Shown: positions 34,293-41,771 of the stretch, in pieces
How positions within the stretch are numbered: the first letter of the stretch is position 1
How the letters are laid out: every line of letters begins with the position of its first letter
Source of the DNA: JAWLCA01 sp041687395
GTDB lineage: Bacteria > Pseudomonadota > Alphaproteobacteria > Rhodobacterales > Rhodobacteraceae
DNA: 64,000 bases
Reading direction: 5' to 3'
Assembly (NCBI GenBank): GCA_041687395.1
Contig: JAWLCA010000006.1
Span: 1-64,000 of the forward strand
The notes under the pieces: model-generated
Seen by the model: only the letters and a program-made list of their open reading frames with translations
The model's database searches: none
Told to the model about the DNA's origin: nothing
Translations under genes and position numbers: made by a program

Positions 34293-35279
34293 GTGGAACT
34301 GATATGGCGTGCCATTGATGAACTTGAGCCCGGCCCGAAATGGGCCGCGCTTTTTGCCGAGTTCTGGCCCGACTATCGCCGCTGGTGGCTACGCGAGGGC
34401 GAGGATGCGCGGCCGACCTACTGGGAAAGCCTGCAAGCGCTGCGCACCCACATGCCCGAACTGGTGCCGCTTTACGAACGCCTGTGCGATCTGGCAGGCG
34501 GCAGCGATCACGCCGCGCGCTTTCTCAGCTTCTACCGCCCGCCGCCCTATTTGTCAGGCTGCTCGCAGGCGATCTGGCCGGGCAAGGAGCCGGTCATGGT
34601 GCGCAACTACGACTATAACCCGAACGCTTTCGACCGCCTGATGCTGCGCACCGGCTGGGACGGGCGCAAGGTGCTGGGCACCTCGGACGGGCTGTGGGGG
34701 CTTGTGGACGGCATGAACGATGCTGGCCTTGCCGTCTCGCTCACCTTCGGCGGCCGGCGCATCGTGGGCAACGGCTTCGGCGTCCCGCTGATCCTGCGCT
34801 ATGTTCTGCAGACCTGCGACACTGCCGTGGATGCGGCCGCCGCGCTGGCCCGCATACCCACACACATGAGCTACAATGTTACCGTCGTCGATCGGCGACG
34901 CCACTTTCGCACCGTGATGATGTCGCCCGATCGCCCGGCCCGCGTGACCCATGCCGCCGTGGCTACCAACCATCAGGACAAGGTCGAATGGGACAGCCAC
35001 GCGCGGCTGACCGCGACGGTGGAGCGTGAGCGCTTCCTGCTCCAGCGCCTGACGCTGCACATCGAGCCGGAAGAGAAGTTCATCCGCGCCTTCCTGCGCC
35101 CGCCGCTTTATTCGACAGCCTTTTCCCAGGGCTTCGGCACGCTCTACACGGCGGTTTATCGGCCGCGCCTTGGCGAGATGGAACTGCGATGGCCACAGGC
35201 GGCCTGGCCACTGCACATCGATGGATTCGACGATCAGATGCGCCGGATCTACACGCCCGAGGTCTCGGTTCGCGCCTGA
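34293..35279 (+). CDS. C45-type Ntn acyltransferase/hydrolase (isopenicillin-N-acyltransferase-like)
   Basis: A 328-residue protein of the autoproteolytic C45/choloylglycine-like Ntn group. The presumed nucleophile is Cys90 in YLSGCSQAIWPG. It is followed by the conserved MVRNYDYNP strand, GLWGLVDGMNDAGLAVSLTFGG (GMN-AGL), RYVLQTCDTAVDAAAAL and a VATNHQ motif. These enzymes cleave themselves before the Cys, then hydrolyse or transfer acyl groups at amides. The GTG start at 34293 is 21 bases behind the ATP-grasp stop; no better ATG is in frame nearby. It is the last gene of the operon. Autocleavage in this protein is predicted by family, not shown. Confidence 0.82.
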   Translation: MELIWRAIDELEPGPKWAALFAEFWPDYRRWWLREGEDARPTYWESLQALRTHMPELVPLYERLCDLAGGSDHAARFLSFYRPPPYLSGCSQAIWPGKEPVMVRNYDYNPNAFDRLMLRTGWDGRKVLGTSDGLWGLVDGMNDAGLAVSLTFGGRRIVGNGFGVPLILRYVLQTCDTAVDAAAALARIPTHMSYNVTVVDRRRHFRTVMMSPDRPARVTHAAVATNHQDKVEWDSHARLTATVERERFLLQRLTLHIEPEEKFIRAFLRPPLYSTAFSQGFGTLYTAVYRPRLGEMELRWPQAAWPLHIDGFDDQMRRIYTPEVSVRA

Positions 35280-35288
35280 TGGTCCTGC

Positions 35289-35309
35289 GGCGCGGCTTTC
35301 GGCCGCGCC
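35289..35309. terminator. Hairpin between convergent genes
   Basis: GGCGCGGC (35289-35296) and GCCGCGCC (35302-35309) form a perfect 8-bp stem with a TTTCG loop, lying between two converging stops (35279 and 35326). There is no T-run, but the position suits a bidirectional terminator. Confidence 0.5.
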
Positions 35310-35325
35310 ACGCTTGTGGACCGGG

Positions 35326-36258
35326 TTATCGGATCGCCTGCGGCGCAAGTGCGCGGGCGATACTGGCTTCGCCGCGCCCGTGCAGAGCGGGATTATAGCC
35401 CTGAATTGTATCGGTCCGCGCCGTGGACAAAAGCTGGTTGGTGATCTGCGTCGGCGTCGCCTTGCGGAACTTGCTCCCCAGCACCGCGGAATAACCGCTG
35501 ACGATCGGGGCGGCGAACGATGTACCGTAAAGTCCGGTCTTGCTGCCTTCCACACCCACGACCAGAAACTTGTCCTGAACAGCGGTGTTCGTCCCGGCGT
35601 AGTTCGAGTACCACGCCAGCGCAGCCTTCCTGTCGGCAGAGCCGTTCCGATCAAGCGCCCCGACGAAGATAGCCGATTGTGCACCGACGAGCGCGGAGTT
35701 CAGATAATCCTGCATCCCTGCGCGGGTTGCCGCGCCGACCGCCACCCCGTCGTTGCCCGCCGCTTTCGCAACCACCGCCCGACCACCGCGAGCGTATGAA
35801 ATGATCGATGATTCCTGCGCGCTCCACCCGATCTGACTGGTGCTGTAGCCGGTCGGGGCAAACATCCCGTAGCTCAGATTGAGCACGTTAAGCCCGGTGT
35901 TTAGCGGAACGGTGCGCCCGGTGGTGTAATCCTGCGACCGGATCGTGGCCTGCGGGGCGATCATGCGCGCCTGCAGTCGCGTCCATTCGCCGTGCCGCAG
36001 GATCCGCTGTCCGTAGCCCAGGTTACCGCTGTAGCCGTAACCGCTGCGGAAATCGTCCACCACCGTGACCGTCACGCCCTTGCCAAGATAGCCCTGCGAC
36101 CAGGCATCCCCAATCTCGGAATGCATCCAGGACTGCACCTTCGGCAGCGACGTCGTCGCAAGGCCCTCGCGCTGCAGAACGAAATCCGACGCAAGCGCCG
36201 GTCCCGAAACAACCGCCAGCAGGGTAGCGAGAAGCTTCGCCTTGAAACTCATTCTCAT
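35326..36258 (-). CDS. Exported S8 (subtilisin-like) serine protease
   Basis: A 310-residue subtilase. A signal peptide of about 24 residues ends at SGPALA-SD. The triad is readable: Asp in VTVTVVDDFRSG, His in ILRHGEWTRLQARMIAP and Ser in YGTSFAAPIVSG. The oxyanion Asn is in KAAGNDGV. The His region (HGEW rather than HGTHV) departs from classical subtilisins, and the protein has no obvious pro-domain or autotransporter barrel. ATG 36258 with AGGAAAGG is preferred; ATGs at 36285 and 36291 are in frame and would lengthen the signal. It follows the small outer-membrane-like gene by 43 bases. Confidence 0.88.
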   Translation of the reverse strand: MRMSFKAKLLATLLAVVSGPALASDFVLQREGLATTSLPKVQSWMHSEIGDAWSQGYLGKGVTVTVVDDFRSGYGYSGNLGYGQRILRHGEWTRLQARMIAPQATIRSQDYTTGRTVPLNTGLNVLNLSYGMFAPTGYSTSQIGWSAQESSIISYARGGRAVVAKAAGNDGVAVGAATRAGMQDYLNSALVGAQSAIFVGALDRNGSADRKAALAWYSNYAGTNTAVQDKFLVVGVEGSKTGLYGTSFAAPIVSGYSAVLGSKFRKATPTQITNQLLSTARTDTIQGYNPALHGRGEASIARALAPQAIR

Positions 36259-36301
36259 TCGGCCTTTCCTCATTTCCAGTTTCATGATCATTTCCCCCTT
36301 T

Positions 36302-36871
36302 TCAGAACCGCACCCGATAGCTCAGATCGATGCGCGATGCCTCGCGCGCCCGCACCCGCAGGGTGTGCTGCAAGGAGTCCTCGGGCGCGATGGGCGCCGC
36401 CGCGAGCCGGCAGTTGACGGGCTGGACGCCCCCGATCTCGCCGTAATCCGCGATGCAGTTCTCTTCCCGCAACCCGCCGCCGATGACCGTCGTCACCTGC
36501 AGGGTCAGCGTGCTGCGCGGCGACGCTTCGTGCTGCAGAATCATGCCAAGCTTCAGACCCGGATGGATCCGGTACTTTTCGCCGCGTTCGCCGGTATTGA
36601 GCCCCCAGATCAGGCCCGCCCCCGGTCCAAGCCGCGTCAGCATGTCGATCCGCAACTCGGGTCGGTCGGTCCCGTACCAATCCCGGAAATCCGTTGGCGT
36701 CCCGTCCGCCAGTTCATAGCCACCGCGCGCCAGACTGCGCGCCAGCGACGAAAGCTCCGAGCCGACCGCGATTCCCAGCAGATGCGTCTCGACCGGCCGT
36801 CCCTCGGCATCGGCGGCCCGCGACCCCATGGCCAGAAACAGGGCAAGAAGGGCGAACCGAAACAGACGCAA
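36302..36871 (-). CDS. Secreted/outer-membrane-like hypothetical protein
   Basis: I do not recognise the family. It is about 189 residues from a TTG start at 36871 with CAGGGAAC upstream; a longer frame to 36940 is open. The N-terminus is a signal peptide (RLFRFALLALFLAMGSRAADA). The mature part alternates short polar and hydrophobic strands (LRIDMLTRLGPGAGLIWGLN, LTLQVTTVIGGGL, HTLRVRAREASRIDLSYRVRF). It ends in Phe, as outer-membrane beta-barrels recognised by BAM do. One Cys pair (ENCIAD and PVNCRL) may form a disulfide. It is transcribed with the S8 protease, possibly as its surface partner. Confidence 0.65.
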   Translation of the reverse strand: MRLFRFALLALFLAMGSRAADAEGRPVETHLLGIAVGSELSSLARSLARGGYELADGTPTDFRDWYGTDRPELRIDMLTRLGPGAGLIWGLNTGERGEKYRIHPGLKLGMILQHEASPRSTLTLQVTTVIGGGLREENCIADYGEIGGVQPVNCRLAAAPIAPEDSLQHTLRVRAREASRIDLSYRVRF

Positions 36872-37153
36872 GTTCCCTGCCCCCTGACAACCGTCCAAAC
36901 CGGATCGATCCGCAACGCGCAGCACCAGTCCGCCGCTCACACATCAGCCAGTCCCCGCGCGGCCGCAGCGTCACTGCACCGGACCACCGGCACAAACCTT
37001 GACGCCAAGGCTCGACCAATTCCCTTTCTACTTCGTGAACTGCGCCTTCACGGGCGACGGCTTCCCACGTCCACACGAAAAGGTTTACTTTGCGACAGCG
37101 CCGGGCGGGCTATGTGACTGACCAAGCATAATCTTGCGACGGAAAGGTCCGAC
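36872..37153. promoter_or_regulatory. Divergent region, outer-membrane-like gene/RND operon
   Basis: 282 bases with no credible gene. It separates the leftward protease operon from the rightward RND operon and should contain both promoters. GGAAAGG precedes the ATG at 37154. Confidence 0.35.
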
Positions 37154-38332
37154 ATGGCAGTTCTACGGCAACTTCTTGCCGTCCTGATTGTGGTCGTGGC
37201 CGGGCTTGCGGTCTGGATCGCGTTTGTCCCGGCGTCGCGTCCGTATCTGGACCGCATTGGCCTCCTTGAGCCGCTTGGCCTGGAATTGCCCGAGGAGCCG
37301 GGCCAGCAGCAGGGCGCCGGGCGCTTCGGGCCCGGCGGAGCAGGCGGTGCGATCGAAGTGATCGCCCGACCGGCGGCCGAGGGCGCCATCAACGATGAGG
37401 TGACCGCCATCGGTGACGGCCGCGCCCTGCGCTCCGTAACGCTGGTGCCCGAGGTTTCGGGTTATCTTTCGGAAATCCGGATGCGCCCCGGCGCATATGT
37501 CGATGCCGGCTCCGTCGTGGCGACTCTGGACGACGAGGCTGAGCGCATCCAGCTCGACCGGGCGCTGCTGATGCTTGAGGACGCGCGCGCCACGGTGGCG
37601 CGCCTGGAACGTCTGGGCGGGTCTGGCGCAGTGACCGACCTGCAGCGGCAGGACGCGGCCCTCGCGCTTCAGACCGCCGAACTGACGCTGCGCGAGGCGG
37701 AATTCGAACTGAGCCGCCGCAGCATCGTGGCCCCCATATCTGGCTGGGTCGGCATCCTATCGGCCGAGGTCGGCGATCAGGTCGGCACATCGACGACCCT
37801 GACGCAGATCGACGACCGCTCGCGCATCGTGCTGGACTTTCGCGTGCCCGAACGCCTGATCGGCATGATGTCCGAAGGCGACAGCGTCACCGTCTCCCCC
37901 CTTGCCCGCCGGAAGGAAAGTGTCGAGGGAGAGATCATCGCGCTGGACAATCGGGTGGACCAGACCAGCCGCACCCTGCGCGTGCAGGCCGCGGTCGAAA
38001 ACCCTGACGACGCCCTGCGCCCGGGCATGGCTTTCCGCATCACCGCGCGGTTTCAGGGAGAGGTCTACCCCTCGGTCGATCCGCTGGCGATCCAGTGGGG
38101 CGGGGACGGCGCCTTTGTCTGGGTCGTGCGCGACGATCGCGCCCTGCGGGTGAACGTCGAAATCGTGCAGCGCAGCGCCGATTCGGTGCTGGTCTCCGGC
38201 GATCTTGCGATCGGCGACCTGGTCGTGACCGAGGGGGTGCAGAACCTGCGCCCGAATGCCGAGGTCTCGGTCCGGGCTCAGGGCGACCAGGGTGCGCAGC
38301 GTGAAGCCGGCACCCAAGCGGTTCCGGGGTAA
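37154..38332 (+). CDS. RND efflux periplasmic adaptor (HlyD/MFP family)
   Basis: A 392-residue membrane-fusion protein. It has an N-terminal signal or anchor helix (LLAVLIVVVAGLAVWIAFV) and a Gly/Gln-rich linker. A lipoyl-like half (VSGYLSEIRMRPGAYVDAGSVVATLD), a coiled-coil hairpin (about residues 130-185, with ARATVARLERL) and the matching half IVAPISGWVGILSAEVGDQV follow. Beta-barrel and membrane-proximal domains complete it. It links the RND pump encoded 9 bases downstream to an outer-membrane channel that is not encoded here. Confidence 0.93.
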   Translation: MAVLRQLLAVLIVVVAGLAVWIAFVPASRPYLDRIGLLEPLGLELPEEPGQQQGAGRFGPGGAGGAIEVIARPAAEGAINDEVTAIGDGRALRSVTLVPEVSGYLSEIRMRPGAYVDAGSVVATLDDEAERIQLDRALLMLEDARATVARLERLGGSGAVTDLQRQDAALALQTAELTLREAEFELSRRSIVAPISGWVGILSAEVGDQVGTSTTLTQIDDRSRIVLDFRVPERLIGMMSEGDSVTVSPLARRKESVEGEIIALDNRVDQTSRTLRVQAAVENPDDALRPGMAFRITARFQGEVYPSVDPLAIQWGGDGAFVWVVRDDRALRVNVEIVQRSADSVLVSGDLAIGDLVVTEGVQNLRPNAEVSVRAQGDQGAQREAGTQAVPG

Positions 38333-38341
38333 GGTACGGGC

Positions 38342-41300
38342 ATGAAAGCGGCAACCGACTCCACCAGCACCGGCGGCACCGCACTTTTCGTCCGCCGCCC
38401 GATCCTTGCCTTCGTTCTCAGTTCACTGATCGTGATCGCGGGCCTCGCAGGCCTCTTCGGCGTCGAGATTCGCGAGCTGCCGGACGTGGATCGCCCGGTG
38501 GTCACCGTGACGACAGACTTCTCGGGCGCGGCCCCCCAGACCGTGGATCGCGAGGTGACCTCGGCCATCGAGTCCGCCGCCGGGCGGGTCAGCGGGGTCA
38601 AGGCGATCTCGTCCAGCTCCCGCTTCGGGCGCAGCCGCGTCACAATCGAATTCGGCGACGACGTGAACCTCGACGTGGCCGCGACCGACGTGCGCGACGC
38701 TATTGGTCGGATCCGCAATTCCCTGCCTGACGACGCGGACGAGCCGCGCATCGTGAAGGCCGACGCCAATGCCGACGCGGTCATGCGGATCGCCGTCACC
38801 TCGCCCAGCCGCACGCCCCAGGATCTGACGCTTCTGGTCGAGGAACTGGTAGAGGATCGACTGATCGCGGTGCCGGGCGTGGCAGACCTGCAGATCTACG
38901 GCGATCGTGACGCGGTGTTTCGTGTCGACGTCGACCAGATGCAGCTCGCAAGCCGCGGCCTGACGCTCGCCGATGTGCGCACCACGCTGCGCAACGTCTC
39001 CTTCGACGCGCCCGCGGGCGCGCTCAGCAGCGACCGGCAATCCATCGTCGTGCGCACCACCGCCAGCGTCACCACGCCGGGGGAATTCGAGGACCTGGTG
39101 ATCCGCGAGAACGTCAGGCTTGGCGACGTGGCGCAGGTCACCCTCGGCCCCGCCCCGGGCGAGAGCGTCCTGCGCGCCAACGGCCAGACGGGCCTCGGCC
39201 TCGGCATCATCCGGCAGGCACAGTCGAACACTTTGGAAATCTCGACCGCCGTGCGTGAGGTGGTGTCGGAACTCGGCACCATCCTGCCCGAGGACGTCAG
39301 CATCTTCGTCACCAGCGACGACGCCGTCTTCATCAACGGCTCGATCCAGGAGGTACTGAAGACGCTGCTTCTGGCAACGATGATCGTGATCGCGATCATC
39401 TTCCTGTTCCTGCGCGACTGGCGCGCGACGCTGATTCCGGCGGTCACACTGCCCGTCGCACTCATCGGCACGCTGGCCGCCATCTACATCGTCGGCTTCT
39501 CGGTCAACATCCTGACGCTTCTGGCCCTGGTGCTCGCCACCGGCATGGTGGTCGACGACGCCATCGTCGTGCTGGAAAACATCGTCCGCCGCCGATCCGA
39601 GGGGATGGGCGCACGCGCCGCCGCCGTCCTCGGCACCCGGCAGGTGTTCTTTGCCGTCGTCACCACCACCGCCACGCTGGCCGCGGTCTTCATCCCGCTG
39701 TCGTTCCTGCCTGGACAGGCGGGCGGGCTTTTCCGCGAGTTCGGCTTCACGCTGGCGATGGCGGTCCTGCTGTCTTCGCTGGTGGCGCTGACGCTGTGCC
39801 CGGTGCTGGCCAGCCGGCTGCTGCGCCCGACGCCCGACCCCGAGACTGCGCGCGGGCCGATGATCTGGCTCGGCAACCGGCTCTCGGGCTTCTACCGCTG
39901 GACCCTGCGCGGCGCGCTGGCCGTCCCTCTGGCAGTCGTGGTGGCCGCGCTTTTCTTTGCCGCGACCGCCGCCTTCTTCTACAGTTCGATCCGGCAAGAG
40001 ATCACCCCGCCCGAGGATCGCGCCGTGGTCCTCCTCAGCGTGCGGACGCCGCAGGGCGTCTCGCTCGATTACACCACCGCCAAGATGCGCGAGATCGAGG
40101 CGCTGGTGGAACCGCTGATCGCGTCGGGTGAGGTGACGAACCTGTTTTCCATCTCCGGCACCGGCGGTCAGGACAATCGTGGCTTCGTGGTGATGACGCT
40201 GGCCAATTGGGAAGACCGCAGCCGCAGCCAGCAAGACATCGTCACCCAGATCAACGGCCAGTTGCGCAGCGTGATCGGGGTGCAGGCCTTCGCCATACAG
40301 CCCAACTCGCTCCGCATCCGCGGCGCCGGGCGTGGGCTGACCTTCGCCTTGACCGGCAGCAATTACGACAGCCTGTCCGAAACCGCCGAGGCATTGGTGG
40401 AGCGGATGGAAGAGTACCCCGCCCTGGGCCGCGTCTCACTGGGATACGAGACCACGCAGCCGCAACTGTTCATCGAGGTGGACCGCACCCGCGCCTCGGA
40501 TCTGGGCGTGAACATAGACGGTCTGGGCGAGGCGCTGCAGGCGGTGCTGGACGGCCGCACCGTCGGCACCGTCTTCATCGACGACCGCAGTTACGACATC
40601 AAGATGATCTCCACCGGCGATCCGGTGAACGACCCGGGCGACCTGGAGCGCATCTTTGCGCAGGCTGGCGACGGCCAGATGATCCCGATTTCCAGCTTCG
40701 TCAGCCTGCAGGAACGCGCCGTCGCGCCTGAACTGGGCCGTGAAAGACAGCAGCGCGCTGTAGAGATCTCGGCCACCCTGACGCCCGAGCTGTCGCTGGG
40801 CGACGCTTACGCGCTGGTTCAGGACCTGTCGGCCGAGGTTCTGCCCGAGGATACCCGCATCGTGCCGCTGGCCGAGGCCGCGACGCTGGCCGAGACGAAC
40901 GCGGGCCTGTTCCTGACCTTCGGCTTTGCCATCCTGGTGGTGTTCCTGGTGCTGTCGGCGCAGTTCGAAAGCTTCATCTCGGCGGTGACCGTCATGTCCA
41001 CGGTGCCGCTGGGGCTGGCCTGCGCGGTCTTCGCGCTGGTGCTGACAGGGGGCAGCCTGAACGTCTATTCGCAGATCGGGCTGGTGCTCTTGGTGGGGAT
41101 CATGGCCAAGAACGGCATCCTGATCGTCGAATTTGCCAATCAGCTGCGCGACCGGGGCGAAAGCGTGCGCGATGCGATCTTCGACGCCTGCGTCATCCGG
41201 CTGCGGCCGGTGATGATGACGATGACCTCCACCGTGCTGGGCGGGCTGCCGCTGATCTATTCCTTCGGCGCGGGGGCCGAGGCACGCGAGGCGCTGGGGT

Positions 41301-41464
41301 GGATCATCGTCGGCGGCCTGGGGCTCGCCACCGTCTCGACCCTCTACCTGACGCCCGTCGCCTACCTGCTGCTCGCCGGTTTCACGACCCCCAAGGCCGA
41401 GGAATCCGCCCGGCTGGAGCGGGAACTGGCCGAGGCCACGGGGGCGCGGACGCCGGCCGAGTAG
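38342..41464 (+). CDS. RND-family efflux permease (AcrB/MdtBC-like)
   Basis: A 1040-residue inner-membrane proton-driven pump with the usual 12-helix, two-large-loop layout. The proton-relay pair is in LATGMVVDDAIVVLENIVRR (Asp-Asp in helix 4). The helix 10 Lys is in GIMAKNGILIVEFANQLRDRG. RND motifs AGGLFREFGFTLAMAVLLSSLVALTLCPVL and TSTVLGGLPLIYSFGAG are present. It forms an operon with the adaptor. Substrates may be drugs, detergents or envelope lipids; no linked regulator tells which. Confidence 0.95.
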   Translation: MKAATDSTSTGGTALFVRRPILAFVLSSLIVIAGLAGLFGVEIRELPDVDRPVVTVTTDFSGAAPQTVDREVTSAIESAAGRVSGVKAISSSSRFGRSRVTIEFGDDVNLDVAATDVRDAIGRIRNSLPDDADEPRIVKADANADAVMRIAVTSPSRTPQDLTLLVEELVEDRLIAVPGVADLQIYGDRDAVFRVDVDQMQLASRGLTLADVRTTLRNVSFDAPAGALSSDRQSIVVRTTASVTTPGEFEDLVIRENVRLGDVAQVTLGPAPGESVLRANGQTGLGLGIIRQAQSNTLEISTAVREVVSELGTILPEDVSIFVTSDDAVFINGSIQEVLKTLLLATMIVIAIIFLFLRDWRATLIPAVTLPVALIGTLAAIYIVGFSVNILTLLALVLATGMVVDDAIVVLENIVRRRSEGMGARAAAVLGTRQVFFAVVTTTATLAAVFIPLSFLPGQAGGLFREFGFTLAMAVLLSSLVALTLCPVLASRLLRPTPDPETARGPMIWLGNRLSGFYRWTLRGALAVPLAVVVAALFFAATAAFFYSSIRQEITPPEDRAVVLLSVRTPQGVSLDYTTAKMREIEALVEPLIASGEVTNLFSISGTGGQDNRGFVVMTLANWEDRSRSQQDIVTQINGQLRSVIGVQAFAIQPNSLRIRGAGRGLTFALTGSNYDSLSETAEALVERMEEYPALGRVSLGYETTQPQLFIEVDRTRASDLGVNIDGLGEALQAVLDGRTVGTVFIDDRSYDIKMISTGDPVNDPGDLERIFAQAGDGQMIPISSFVSLQERAVAPELGRERQQRAVEISATLTPELSLGDAYALVQDLSAEVLPEDTRIVPLAEAATLAETNAGLFLTFGFAILVVFLVLSAQFESFISAVTVMSTVPLGLACAVFALVLTGGSLNVYSQIGLVLLVGIMAKNGILIVEFANQLRDRGESVRDAIFDACVIRLRPVMMTMTSTVLGGLPLIYSFGAGAEAREALGWIIVGGLGLATVSTLYLTPVAYLLLAGFTTPKAEESARLERELAEATGARTPAE

Positions 41465-41491
41465 CCGGGACGCCGCCCCCAGTCGGGAAGC

Positions 41492-41505
41492 GTGCACGCG
41501 TGCAC
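41492..41505. repeat. Perfect 14-bp palindrome GTGCACGCGTGCAC
   Basis: An exact palindrome with no spacer, centred on ACGCGT, 28 bases after the RND pump stop. A related CGTGCACG occurs at 41567-41574. Confidence 0.6.
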
Positions 41506-41610
41506 AAAATTCCATGTCATTGACTTTGAAGGGTTTTCGATTTTTCGTTAACCCTTGCGCAACCTTCGTGCACGTCCGGCGTCCGGCGCGGAAAACCCTT
41601 CCATCCGGTT

Positions 41611-41625
41611 AACAGAAATTCTGTT
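41611..41625. repeat. 15-bp inverted repeat AACAGAA-A-TTCTGTT
   Basis: Exact 7-bp arms around one central base, like a compact repressor site. It does not match the alphaproteobacterial LexA box. Confidence 0.5.
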
Positions 41626-41652
41626 TCCCTGCGTTATCAATCACTTGCGAAT

Positions 41653-41670
41653 CTGCTCACGCGTGAGCAG
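41653..41670. repeat. Perfect 18-bp palindrome CTGCTCACGCGTGAGCAG
   Basis: An exact palindrome, again centred on ACGCGT, about 100 bases before the nrdJ stop. Confidence 0.6.
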
Positions 41671-41724
41671 GCCCCGACGACCATGACGCCCACCTCTCCG
41701 CCCGGCCGGAGCCGGACAGGCAAA

Positions 41725-41746
41725 GGGGCAGGGTTTCCCCTGCCCC
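41725..41746 (-). terminator. Terminator hairpin after nrdJ
   Basis: GGGGCAGGG (41725-41733) and CCCTGCCCC (41738-41746) form a 9-bp stem with a 4-base loop. On the nrdJ transcript it is followed by TTTG, 25 bases after the stop codon. Confidence 0.65.
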
Positions 41747-41771
41747 CGGTTTGGCCTGTGACGGCGCTTGC

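Larger units (their letters stand above)
41465..41771. other. Convergent intergenic region rich in palindromes
   Basis: 307 bases between two converging stops. It has an AT-rich middle (about 41505-41560) and three perfect palindromes: 41492-41505, 41611-41625 and 41653-41670. A terminator-like hairpin lies at 41725-41746. I see no gene. Palindromes without a loop are not terminators, and no gene starts here, so their role is unexplained. Confidence 0.5.

Noticed and set aside
38423..40234. 603-codon open frame antisense to the RND pump
   Set aside because: Low-complexity Gln/Arg/Asp-rich translation, no ribosome site or domain; the RND permease explains the region.
41540..41620. CtrA-type sites (TTAA-N7-TTAA)
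   Set aside because: Two isolated GTTAAC half sites are present but not with the required 7-base spacing.
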